Below are positions 1-7,091 of a stretch of 64,000 bases of DNA, one piece after another. Within the stretch, counting starts at the first letter, position 1. Every line of letters starts with the position of its first letter. Source of the stretch: Catellatospora tritici (GTDB taxonomy: Bacteria > Actinomycetota > Actinomycetes > Mycobacteriales > Micromonosporaceae); contig NZ_JAHRCY010000022.1 of NCBI RefSeq assembly GCF_019083965.1, forward strand, positions 1 to 64,000, given 5' to 3'. The notes under the pieces were generated by a model, which was given only the letters and a program-made list of their open reading frames with translations, did no database searches and was not told the DNA's origin. Position numbers and translations under genes: made by a program.

Positions 1-335
1 TCGGTCTGGCGGAAGACGACGTCGGTGAGCGCGGCGTCTTCGAACCGGACCCCGTGCAGTCCGGACATGCTGAAGTCGGTACGCACCAACCGTGCCCGGC
101 GGAAGGTGGAGTTCCTCAGTTCGGCGGCGGTCAGGACCGCGTCGGCCAGGTTGGCGCCGTCGAAGTTGGTGTCCGTCAGGTCGCTGGCCGACGCGGGCAG
201 CACCGACGCCCTCGACCAGCTGGTCGAGTCGGCAACAGAGCAGGAGGATTCGACGAACTTCGGCGCCTGGCCCGGCCGCCGGCAACCAGGATGCCGCGGA
301 CATCCTGGCCGAACGCGGAGGCGAGAGCGACGCAT
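1..335 (-). CDS. Pentapeptide-repeat protein, 3' part beyond left edge
   Basis: The minus-strand frame stays open from an ATG at 333-335 to the window edge, giving at least 111 residues. From about position 180 leftward it shows pentapeptide-repeat periodicity, with units such as DLTDT, NFDGA, NLADA, ELRNS and TFRRA, the A(D/N)LXX pattern that folds as a right-handed quadrilateral beta-helix. Such proteins act as scaffolds or DNA mimics, so no reaction can be assigned. The first roughly 45 residues (Arg/Pro/Ser rich) do not look like repeats, so the true start may lie downstream at a GTG or CTG near 200. The C-terminus is outside the window. The family is well supported, the start is not. Confidence 0.6.
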   Translation of the reverse strand, partial: MRRSRLRVRPGCPRHPGCRRPGQAPKFVESSCSVADSTSWSRASVLPASASDLTDTNFDGANLADAVLTAAELRNSTFRRARLVRTDFSMSGLHGVRFEDAALTDVVFRQT

Positions 336-497
336 GGGAAGGGAACCGACGGCATCCGCCGATCGGGAAGACACCCATCAGGGCGCCTGCTGAGGCCTGG
401 ACAAGGTGAGCGTCGTGGCGCCTTGTCACCGCACGGCGATCAGCCTGGCGGCTGTCCGCCCGCGTACCGAGCGGGAAAGGGGCAGCGAGCCGGGACG

Positions 498-920
498 CTA
501 CTCGCAGAAGACCTGCACCTTGGCGTCAGCCGAGTCTATGTCGACGGTGAGCTCGTCGAGATGCTCGACGAGTGCTTCGAGCTGGTCAGGCTTGAGCTGG
601 GTCAGGTCGATGGGCATGCCCGACCTGCTCAGTTCGGCGTTGGCGCGGTCCAGCGCGTGCGGCGGCAGCAGGGCCGCCAGCCGCACCCCTGCCCGCAGCA
701 GTTGCAACGGCACCCGGATGTTGAGCCGCGTCGCGTCGCCCTCCTCGTTGGCGTCCATCACGACCCGCAGGTACTTCGCCTTACGTTTGGCTCGGGGGTC
801 GTCGCTCGACGCCGCCGGTGGCCGGTCGCGTTCCACCGCGGCGAGCAACTGCTCCGCCTCGGTCGCGGTGATCTTGCCCTCGGCCAGCATGGCGAGGATG
901 TCCTTGCGATGTTCGCTCAT
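498..920 (-). CDS. SHOCT-like domain protein
   Basis: A 140-residue soluble protein. The first 35 residues (KDILAMLAEGKITATEAEQLL) match the short helical SHOCT-like hairpin often found at the end of, or beside, bacterial membrane-stress proteins. The rest is charged alpha/beta sequence ending in VQVFCE. ATG at 920 is preferred over the in-frame ATG at 935 because AAAGAGG lies 6-8 bases before it. It is the third gene of a minus-strand operon behind a DUF2089 protein and a small membrane protein, and the C-terminal end of the DUF2089 protein carries the same type of helical hairpin. The operon suggests a small regulatory or envelope-sensing unit; the molecular role is unknown. Confidence 0.7.
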   Translation of the reverse strand: MSEHRKDILAMLAEGKITATEAEQLLAAVERDRPPAASSDDPRAKRKAKYLRVVMDANEEGDATRLNIRVPLQLLRAGVRLAALLPPHALDRANAELSRSGMPIDLTQLKPDQLEALVEHLDELTVDIDSADAKVQVFCE

Positions 921-931
921 CGGAGCCTCTT

Positions 932-1192
932 TCATCGGATGGTGACGAGCACAGCCATGGGGCCCTGCTCGATGTCGAACCGGATGCCGCGCAACGCGCA
1001 GACGAAACGCCAACCGGCGCCGAAAGCCCGCGCCACGCCGACGCGATACAGGCGGCAGGCCACGGCCGCCCCGAGCACGGCCGGCACCAGGATCGGTGAC
1101 AGCACCAGCAACACGGGCAGCACCGGAAGCCAGATCCGGATCGGTCGACCGGTCGGGCGGGTGATGCGCACGGTCAGCAGTTGCGGGATCAC
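932..1192 (-). CDS. Small membrane protein between DUF2089 and SHOCT-like genes
   Basis: An 86-residue protein. Residues about 20-48 (IWLPVLPVLLVLSPILVPAV and following) form one long or two short hydrophobic segments, followed by a basic stretch and a short C-terminal tail. The ATG overlaps the stop of the upstream DUF2089 gene by four bases (ATGA), so the two are probably translationally coupled. No enzymatic motif is visible. Position suggests it anchors or senses for its soluble operon partners. The family is not recognised beyond being a membrane protein. Confidence 0.65.
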   Translation of the reverse strand: MIPQLLTVRITRPTGRPIRIWLPVLPVLLVLSPILVPAVLGAAVACRLYRVGVARAFGAGWRFVCALRGIRFDIEQGPMAVLVTIR

Positions 1193-1566
1193 GGCTGACC
1201 GTCCAAGGCGGCCAGGGCCTCCTGCGCGGTGATCTCACCGCGGCGCAGTCGGTCGATGACGTCGGCCCGTGACGGCGCAGGATCGGTATCGACGAAGTCG
1301 AGCTGCTGCATGATCCGGTTGAGCCGGGACTTGATCGTCGGATAGCTGACCCCGAAGATCCGCTCCATCTCCTTGATGGAGCCGTGGCAGCGCACGAACG
1401 CCGTGACGAAGATCTGGTCCTCGACGCTGAGCTGGGCCAGTTGGGGCAGCTCGAACTCGCCTTCGATCGCCACGCCGCTGCCGGCGAGGCGTACTCGCTC
1501 GACGACGAACGGCCGGCCCCGGGTCAGGTTCGTGAGTTCCTGCCAGTCCATCGTCTGATCCGTCAT
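1189..1566 (-). CDS. DUF2089 family protein, probable DNA-binding regulator
   Basis: A 125-residue protein. Residues 40-95 (QLSVEDQIFVTAFVRCHGSI, then KEMERIFGVSYPTIKSRLNRI) are the DUF2089 core, which looks like a helix-turn-helix: YPTIKSRL resembles a recognition helix. The final 25 residues (RADVIDRLRRGEITAQEALA) repeat the short helical hairpin seen in the SHOCT-like protein of the same operon. The N-terminal zinc-ribbon found in some DUF2089 members is absent. It is the first gene of a three-gene operon and has a promoter whose -10 box ends only six bases before the ATG, so the message is probably leaderless. An inverted repeat at the -35 box suggests autoregulation, which is inference. 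Confidence 0.8.
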   Translation of the reverse strand: MTDQTMDWQELTNLTRGRPFVVERVRLAGSGVAIEGEFELPQLAQLSVEDQIFVTAFVRCHGSIKEMERIFGVSYPTIKSRLNRIMQQLDFVDTDPAPSRADVIDRLRRGEITAQEALAALDGQP

Positions 1567-1572
1567 ATCTCA

Positions 1573-1602
1573 GTTATACGCGGCCGATACTTCAACTTTC
1601 AA
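1573..1602 (-). promoter_or_regulatory. Promoter of the DUF2089 operon, apparently leaderless
   Basis: On the minus strand, TTGAAA (1602-1597) and TATAAC (1578-1573) are separated by 18 bases, a good sigma-70-type promoter. The ATG at 1566-1564 begins seven bases after the -10 box, where transcription would start, leaving no room for a Shine-Dalgarno sequence. Leaderless messages are common in actinobacteria. Confidence 0.7.
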
Positions 1603-1614
1603 GATGTTGATCTT
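1601..1614. promoter_or_regulatory. Inverted repeat overlapping the -35 box, possible operator
   Basis: AAGAT, four bases, ATCTT: a perfect 5-bp inverted repeat that touches the -35 box of the DUF2089 promoter, in an AT-rich patch unusual for this genome. A regulator bound here would compete with or contact RNA polymerase; the DUF2089 product itself is the obvious candidate. Confidence 0.45.
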
Positions 1615-1902
1615 AATTTTCTTAATCGCGCTCTCGCTCGGCCACGAAGCGGCCAGCGGGTGGCGTTAGCCGCTCCCGCCGATTCGCGCTTCTTCGAGAG
1701 TCCGGGCCGGGCGCAGCCGGTGGGTCAGCTGCGGCTTGCGGGCGCTCAGTTCGATACGTCGGGAGTCCTCCGCGCTTCGCCCGCCCTGGTTGTCGTTACG
1801 GCTGCGGCCCACTCCACCCATCGCCTGCCGCACGCGGTCGCCGTCTCACCAGACCGGGTGCGGCAGGCCGACCGCCCGGTCGCCGAACACGACGTGCCCG
1901 GG
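1615..1902. other. Intergenic spacer with no recognised gene
   Basis: About 290 bases between the DUF2089 promoter and the end of the convergently read ThiF-like gene side. The first 20 bases are AT-rich; the remainder is GC-rich. I see no open frame with family features, hairpin with T-run, or RNA gene. Confidence 0.5.
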
Positions 1903-3045
1903 TCAGGGGCCGTCGACCGGCAGCGGGTCGGCGCCGACACCGTCGCGGATCAGCAGATCCAGGTCGACGTAGAAGCGACCCGACTCACGCAACTCGCCCA
2001 GCAGCACCCGTCGGGCGACGTCGGCGACCAGAGCCCCACCCAGGCTGACCCCGGAGGCCAGCTGCGGCCAACTGCTCAGCTCGACGCCGATGCGCGGAAT
2101 CGAGCCGGCCAGCTTCGGGCTGATCTCGCCGATCATCTTGAGCACGCTTTCGATCACCTCGGTCCGGCTGAGGTCGGCCAGATCCGCCGACCCGATCGGG
2201 CCGAGGATGCCGTGCAGCAGCGGCCGGTCGGGCTCCAGGTCGTAGCGTTCGATGTCGAGCATGCCCCGGTCGTTGGTGTCCATCAGCACCGGGATGCGGC
2301 AGGTGCGCGCCCATTCGCGGGCGGCCAGCTTGATGCGCGGCTCGTCGCACTCCTCGACCAGCAGGTCGATCGGGCCGCTGCCGCCGAGGAAGAACCGCTT
2401 GATGTTGTTGTCGTGCAGGCCGTCGGGATAGACGTCCACGTCGAGGTAGGGGTCGAGCTCGAACAGCTGCCGGGCCGCGATGACGGTCTTGTTGACGCCG
2501 AGCTCGTGCACCCCGGCACGCAACCGGTTGAGGTTGGACAGGGCCAGGGTGTCGAAGTCCGCCAGCGTGAACGCGGTCGCGATCCCCTCGGTGGCCAGGG
2601 TCAGCGCCGCGCTGTTGCCGACCGACAGCCCGATGACGCCGATGCGGCGGCCCGCGAGGCTGTGCTGCTGTTCTCGACTGATCTTGCCCCGGTTGCGGTC
2701 GGTGCGCAGCAGCCGGAAGTCGTCGCGGTCCAGCAGGTGCACCAGCCGCCCCGACCACGGGTAGAACACCCAGGTGCCGACCTGCCATGGCTCGGCACCG
2801 CCCAGGTACTCGGCCGCGAGGCGGGCCAGCCGGTCGCGATCGCCCTTCAGTGGCGGGTGCAGCGTGGCGACCAGATCGGCCACCTGCTCGGCGAAGGTGT
2901 CGCAGACCTCGCGCACCCGCCGCGAGACCAGCAGCTCCTCGAACCGCTGCCGGTCGCCGTCGCCGCCCAGCCGGAACAACTCGGGGCGCCAGGCGAGCAC
3001 ATCGCCTTCGCGTTCCCGCGCGGCCAGCAGTTCCGGGATCGTCAC
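1903..3045 (-). CDS. ThiF/E1-like adenylyltransferase (Rv1355c/MoeY-type N-terminal region)
   Basis: A 380-residue protein. An N-terminal region (1-130) is followed by the ThiF/MoeB fold: nucleotide-binding glycine loop GVIGLSVGNS at about 136-145, DFDTLALSNLNR near 165-176 and DLLVEECDEPRIK near 230. E1-like enzymes adenylate a carboxyl group of a small protein or peptide before sulfur transfer or conjugation. The arrangement recalls mycobacterial Rv1355c (MoeY), but the C-terminal nitroreductase half of that protein is absent. GTG at 3045 follows AAGGAGGACAG, a strong ribosome binding site. It lies 11 bases after a GNAT gene, in the same operon. No CxxC zinc pairs are visible. The substrate is unknown. 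Confidence 0.75.
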   Translation of the reverse strand: MTIPELLAAREREGDVLAWRPELFRLGGDGDRQRFEELLVSRRVREVCDTFAEQVADLVATLHPPLKGDRDRLARLAAEYLGGAEPWQVGTWVFYPWSGRLVHLLDRDDFRLLRTDRNRGKISREQQHSLAGRRIGVIGLSVGNSAALTLATEGIATAFTLADFDTLALSNLNRLRAGVHELGVNKTVIAARQLFELDPYLDVDVYPDGLHDNNIKRFFLGGSGPIDLLVEECDEPRIKLAAREWARTCRIPVLMDTNDRGMLDIERYDLEPDRPLLHGILGPIGSADLADLSRTEVIESVLKMIGEISPKLAGSIPRIGVELSSWPQLASGVSLGGALVADVARRVLLGELRESGRFYVDLDLLIRDGVGADPLPVDGP

Positions 3046-3056
3046 CTGTCCTCCTT

Positions 3057-3680
3057 CTACGCGAGCCCGGCCGGGCCGGAGGCCGACAGGGCCGCCGGGA
3101 CGATGGACTCCATGATGGACACCTCGGGCCCGTCCGGCTTCCACTCGTGGGCGAGGACGGAGTAGCTGACCACGTCGTGCCAGACGCCGTGGGTGTAGAA
3201 CAGTTCCCGCATGAACCCTTCCTGGACCAGGCCCAGGCGGGTCATCCGCTCGTGCATGCGCAGGTAGTCGGTGCGCCTGCCGCCCCAGATGCGGTGCAGG
3301 GCGAGCGGGCCGAACCCGTATGCCATGAGCAGCCGGGAGGCCGTCACGCCCCGGCCCACGCCCGGGGATTCGGGGATCATGATGAGGCCGCCGAGCATCG
3401 CGTTGCGGCCGTACTCCTCCACCAGCAGCCGGACGACCCCGACCAGGTCGGGTGAACCGTCGACGGTGATGGCCAGGGTGTACTGGGTGCGGGGCGTGCG
3501 GCGGGCCGCCGCCAGGTGCGCCCGCAGCGCCTCGGGCACCTGGTCGGTCGTCAGCTTGTCGAATCCCATGAACTGGGTCAGGTCGGGATCGGTGTAGAGC
3601 CGTGTCAGCGCGGGCAGGTCCTGCTCGCAGAGCTCTCGAAGGACGATGTCGCCACCGTCGATGGTCACCGGAAAGGGCAC
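3057..3680 (-). CDS. GNAT family N-acetyltransferase
   Basis: A 207-residue protein. It begins with IVLRELCEQDLPALTRLY, typical of GNAT beta1-alpha1, and has the acetyl-CoA loop region around SPGVGRGVTASRLLMAYGF and a C-terminal RMTRLGLVQEGFMRELFYTHG block, the pattern of RimJ/RimL-like transferases. GTG at 3680 is chosen because AAAAGGGG precedes it by seven bases; longer upstream extensions are low-complexity. It is immediately upstream of the ThiF-like gene (11-base gap), so the two probably work on the same substrate. Whether that is a protein N-terminus, peptide or small amine cannot be told. Confidence 0.8.
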   Translation of the reverse strand: MPFPVTIDGGDIVLRELCEQDLPALTRLYTDPDLTQFMGFDKLTTDQVPEALRAHLAAARRTPRTQYTLAITVDGSPDLVGVVRLLVEEYGRNAMLGGLIMIPESPGVGRGVTASRLLMAYGFGPLALHRIWGGRRTDYLRMHERMTRLGLVQEGFMRELFYTHGVWHDVVSYSVLAHEWKPDGPEVSIMESIVPAALSASGPAGLA

Positions 3681-3927
3681 TCGGCACCCCTTTTGGTCTG
3701 CTGAACCCCATGGCCACGACTTCGATCTCCGCTGATCTCTTGCAGCGTATGGGATGCGGCAGGTGGCCGCCTCAGCCAGCCGGTTAGGGCCATCGAGCCG
3801 CGTCGACACCCCCGATCCGCCACGCAGTCGACACGGCAGCGCGACGGCCCGCTCGCCGCACGCAACCGTCAACTTCCCGAAGGTGACGGTGTCGCAACTT
3901 CAAGCTGACGCGCGACCGAGGGACCGA

Positions 3928-4272
3928 CTACTCCTGCCTCACAACGTCGACCGAGATCTCGACCGCCGTGACCGTCCCCCTGTTCTCGAGCCAGTGGAAC
4001 GTGTTCCGATCCTCAGGCCAGCCCACGCCCGGCCCGTACTCCGTGGCGACCCCATCGCGATGGTCGGTGATCGTTCCCTGCAGCACGTAGACGGTCCCCG
4101 GCCTGCCCTTGTGATCGTGAACCGGGCCGAAGACCCCTCCCGGCTCGATGGTCACCATTCGCATCCGCAGCCGGAGCCCATCCATGCCCTCGATCTCGGC
4201 ACCGAGATCAACCGTGGCCAGCAGTTCAACCTCGACACCTCTCGTCTGCGGCGTCGGGTGTTCATCGCCCAT
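3928..4272 (-). CDS. Cupin-domain protein
   Basis: A 114-residue single-domain cupin. The two motifs are recognisable: GVFGPVHDHKGRPGTVYVLQG (first, with His and Glu/Tyr positions partly changed) and GPGVGWPEDRNTFHWLENRG (second, with His). Small cupins bind a metal through these histidines and act as dioxygenases, isomerases or sensor domains; the degenerate first motif (HDHKG) leaves metal binding uncertain. It is transcribed away from the LacI regulator; the 235-base spacer carries the operator-like palindrome at 4441-4452, so the two may share control. Confidence 0.75.
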   Translation of the reverse strand: MGDEHPTPQTRGVEVELLATVDLGAEIEGMDGLRLRMRMVTIEPGGVFGPVHDHKGRPGTVYVLQGTITDHRDGVATEYGPGVGWPEDRNTFHWLENRGTVTAVEISVDVVRQE

Positions 4273-4440
4273 GTCCTGTCCTCTCCGTCAGTCCGACCTG
4301 CGGCCGATCGCGGACCTTCGCGGCTTTGCCCGAAGGTCCACCTGGCAGGGGTGTGGACCGATTATGGGTCACGTACCGGCAGTCGGACCGCAGCCACGAT
4401 CAGCGCATGCGGTACGACGCCGCTGCGACGGGCTTCCCGT

Positions 4441-4452
4441 GAGAGCGCTCTC
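4441..4452. promoter_or_regulatory. Palindromic LacI-type operator
   Basis: GAGAGCGCTCTC, a perfect 12-bp palindrome with the central CG typical of LacI-family operators (compare TGGGAGCGCTCCCA of actinobacterial sugar regulators). It lies 55 bases before the LacI-family ATG and about 170 bases before the divergent cupin gene. Autoregulation is the simplest reading. I found no second copy near the alginate lyase gene. Confidence 0.6.
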
Positions 4453-4507
4453 TCCCGTATCTTCGGGAGACCGCTATCCCGACGCGGCGGAGGGTTCAGG
4501 TGGCCAC

Positions 4508-5557
4508 ATGAGCAGGTCCAAGCCGACGATCGAGGACGTCGCGCGAGTAGCTGGCGTGTCCCGGGCCACGGCGTCGCGTGTGATCAACAATGCGCCCGGC
4601 GCGTCCGGGCCGTTGCGGGTGCGGGTGCACGAGGCGGTGGCCAAGCTCGGCTACCTGCCCAATGAGGCGGCTCGTGCCCTGGCCTCCGGTCGGCCACGGG
4701 CAGTCGACGTGATCGCCGTGACCTGCAACCCGCCCGGCGGGTGGTTGGGCTCGAACCCGTACTACAGCCGGGTCCTGGCCGGGATGATGCCCATGTTGGA
4801 GAGCGTGGGCGCGCAACTGCGGGTGCACGCCCTGAGCCACGAGTCGGCAGCCGAGGCGTTGGACGAGATCGCTGCCGGTGTCACGCTCGGCGCGGTGCTG
4901 TCCGACGTGCCCCCGGCATTGGCCGCGCGGTTCCACCGCCAGTGCCGCCGCGTGGTCTCGCTGGTGCCGACCGCGGCCACCGTCCCGGCGATGGTCGCGG
5001 ACAACATCGGTGGGGCGTACGCGGCAATCATGCAGCTGCACCGCCTCGGCTGCCGCCGGATCGCCGCGATCCACGGCCCGGTTGTCAGCACCTGCGCCGC
5101 CGATCGGCGCATCGGCCACCTGCGCGCCGTCCAGCAGTTGGGGCTGCCCGAGATCAGCGCCAGCGCTGCCTTCACCCGGGAAGGCGGCTACGATGCCGCG
5201 CAGCGATTGCTGGAAGACCACCCGGACATCGACGCCGTCTTCGTGGCCTGCGATCTGATGGCGGCAGGCGCGGTGCAAGCGCTCACGGTCAACGGCCGGC
5301 GCGTACCCGAGGACGTCAGCGTCATCGGGTTCGACGACAGTGTGGCCGCGATCTGCACGAACCCGCCGCTGACCACGATGCGCCTGCCGGTGGAGGAGAT
5401 GGCCGCCGCCGCGGTGCGGCTGCTGCTGCTCGGCGACGTCGTGTCCGGTCACCGCAAGCTGTTCCCGGCCGAACTCGTCCTACGCGACAGCACCGTCCGC
5501 CTACCGAAACCAGCGCTGACATCGCAGCCACCGACTGGTTCGCCGTGCCCGTGGTGA
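4508..5557 (+). CDS. LacI-family transcriptional regulator
   Basis: A 349-residue regulator. Residues 6-28 (PTIEDVARVAGVSRATASRV) are the LacI helix-turn-helix with the hinge near LPNEAARALASGRP. The effector domain is a periplasmic-binding-protein fold: DNIGGAYAAIMQLHRLGCRRIAAI, AVFVACDLMAAGAVQAL and DVSVIGFDDS are standard. ATG at 4508 is preceded by CAGGTGG. The effector is probably a sugar. The gene converges on a PL7 alginate lyase, so an alginate oligosaccharide is a plausible ligand, but that is inference from position only. The last eight codons form the left arm of a long terminator hairpin, so the C-terminal sequence SPCPW is partly dictated by RNA structure. Confidence 0.9.
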   Translation: MSRSKPTIEDVARVAGVSRATASRVINNAPGASGPLRVRVHEAVAKLGYLPNEAARALASGRPRAVDVIAVTCNPPGGWLGSNPYYSRVLAGMMPMLESVGAQLRVHALSHESAAEALDEIAAGVTLGAVLSDVPPALAARFHRQCRRVVSLVPTAATVPAMVADNIGGAYAAIMQLHRLGCRRIAAIHGPVVSTCAADRRIGHLRAVQQLGLPEISASAAFTREGGYDAAQRLLEDHPDIDAVFVACDLMAAGAVQALTVNGRRVPEDVSVIGFDDSVAAICTNPPLTTMRLPVEEMAAAAVRLLLLGDVVSGHRKLFPAELVLRDSTVRLPKPALTSQPPTGSPCPW

Positions 5558-5580
5558 CCACGGGCACGGCGAACCAGTCG
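5532..5580. terminator. Bidirectional terminator with perfect 23-bp stem
   Basis: Two 23-base arms (5532-5554 and 5558-5580) are perfectly complementary around a three-base centre that is the TGA stop codon of the LacI gene. There is no T-run, as is common in actinobacteria. It sits between two convergent genes and should stop transcription from both sides. Confidence 0.85.
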
Positions 5581-5620
5581 GGACACGCGCTGGGGTAGGC
5601 AACGCGGTGGCAGCCGCCGG

Positions 5621-6787
5621 TCAGCTGTGGGTCACCGTCAGCCCGTAGATGAGGACCTGGCCGTAGTTGCTGGAACTGCACGGGGACGAGTTCGAGCAGT
5701 TGGCCTGGGTGTAGCTGCCCGCCTTGAAGTACGCGCCGGAGAAGTTCTTGGAGATCGTGGTCTGCAGCACGCCGTTGTAGTAGGCCTTGACCTGGCCCCC
5801 GCTGACGACGAACTTCGCCTCGAACCGGGTACCCAGGACGTAGTTGCTGGTCACGAGTTTGTGATGGGGGGTGTCACCGTTGGTGATGTAGAGGGATGAG
5901 CCCTCGAGCCGGAACACGGTCACGTCGTCGGCGGAGTCGTGGATCTGTGCGCCCACCAGGTGCGGCTTGGTCGCGGGCAGCGTGGTGAACGCCTCGTTGA
6001 CGATGAGCGTGTGGGTACCCGAGGTCGACGACCAGCTGGCGTTGGTCGCACCGTTGCCGGTCATCTCCCGAAGCTCCGACCGTGGGTAGCCCGAGCCGCT
6101 GGTGGTGACCCCGTTGACCGCGGCGCGGAACTGCACGGCGTCGCACCCGGAGGTCGCCTTGAACCACGGATCGACGCTGTAGCCGTCCAGGGCGGGCTGC
6201 TTGATCTCCGTCGGACTCTCCGACGCACCGGTAGGCAGGGTCACCTTCCAGTTGGTCAGGTTCAGCACGTCGGCCGGAACGCAGTCGCCCCCACCACCGG
6301 CGCTGTCGGCACCCCAGACCTCGATCTCGGTGACGCTGTTCCAGGTGCCGGAATCACCGCTGTTGGTGATGTAGCCGTGGCCGAGGTATCGGACCCGCGA
6401 GGTCTGCACGTCGGTGAAGTCGAACGTCTGCAGGCCGGTGCTGGTGCCGCTGCTGCGGCCGTCGAAGACGGTGGTCCAGGTGGTGCCGTTCCAGTACTGC
6501 AGCGCGAAGATGTTCTTACGCTGGTCGCCTTTGTACACGGCGACCTTGATGTGGGAGACGAGCTTGCTGGCTTTCAGATCAAGTTGGAGCCAGGCGCCGT
6601 CGCCGTCACCGGACCATCGGCTGTCGTAGTCGTTGTCGACGACGTTGGTCGCGACATTGGCGTCGGAGGTGCTCGCCGTGACCGACCCGGCGGATGGTGT
6701 GATCTCGACATTGGCGGCGTGGGCGGGCGCGGGCAGGCTCAGCAGCCCGCCGGTGGCGAGGGCGATGAACACCAGACGTGGTTTCAC
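5621..6787 (-). CDS. Secreted PL7 alginate lyase with F5/8-type carbohydrate-binding domain
   Basis: A 388-residue protein. A signal peptide (1-24, cut after PAHA) precedes a discoidin/F5/8 type C domain (about 25-160; NVVDNDYDSRWSGDGDGAWL), a Gly-rich linker and a polysaccharide lyase family 7 domain (about 170-388). The three PL7 signatures are present: RSELREM (236-242), QIH (281-283) and YFKAGSYTQ (353-361). PL7 enzymes break alginate by beta-elimination; QIH rather than QVH is associated in the family with polyguluronate or mixed substrates. It acts outside the cell. It converges with the LacI gene and shares its terminator. Domain assignment is secure; substrate preference is from the family. 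Confidence 0.92.
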   Translation of the reverse strand: MKPRLVFIALATGGLLSLPAPAHAANVEITPSAGSVTASTSDANVATNVVDNDYDSRWSGDGDGAWLQLDLKASKLVSHIKVAVYKGDQRKNIFALQYWNGTTWTTVFDGRSSGTSTGLQTFDFTDVQTSRVRYLGHGYITNSGDSGTWNSVTEIEVWGADSAGGGGDCVPADVLNLTNWKVTLPTGASESPTEIKQPALDGYSVDPWFKATSGCDAVQFRAAVNGVTTSGSGYPRSELREMTGNGATNASWSSTSGTHTLIVNEAFTTLPATKPHLVGAQIHDSADDVTVFRLEGSSLYITNGDTPHHKLVTSNYVLGTRFEAKFVVSGGQVKAYYNGVLQTTISKNFSGAYFKAGSYTQANCSNSSPCSSSNYGQVLIYGLTVTHS

Positions 6788-7091
6788 GGATTCTCCAGGT
6801 ACGGGGCATGGGCTGTGACAAGAGGGGCCGTCGCGGCGCCCCGGATAGGGCCACCCGGTGCTGTCGCGCCGAGTGGCCCGGGACGTCGGGTCAGCACAGC
6901 ACGGAGGGCTTTGTGTCGCATGGATTCTCCTCGGGGGTGGTGGAGTTTTCCGTCATCCGCTGCGCAACGACGGAAGAATTCCTACCACGCGATCGAGGAT
7001 CGTCGCTATGTTCGATATCGCCACCGGCCACTGCCCCACGCGATGGCGCGCGCCCATACCGCCCAGGCTGAGGCGCCCGGCCCAGGCATCA
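6788..7091. other. Intergenic region upstream of the alginate lyase
   Basis: A 304-base region between the lyase start and the end of the CHAT gene. It contains an inverted repeat, TTCCGTC (6948-6954) and GACGGAA (6969-6975) with 14 bases between, about 160 bases before the lyase start, possibly an operator. No LacI-type GAGAGCGCTCTC palindrome and no supported gene are present. Confidence 0.4.

Noticed and set aside
54..1232. Long plus-strand open frame of 392 codons
   Set aside because: It is antisense to three real genes; the composition (Arg/Gly/Pro rich, no family blocks) is that of a high-GC shadow frame.
1384..3165. 593-codon plus-strand frame
   Set aside because: It is antisense to the ThiF-like gene, which has a strong ribosome binding site and E1 motifs.
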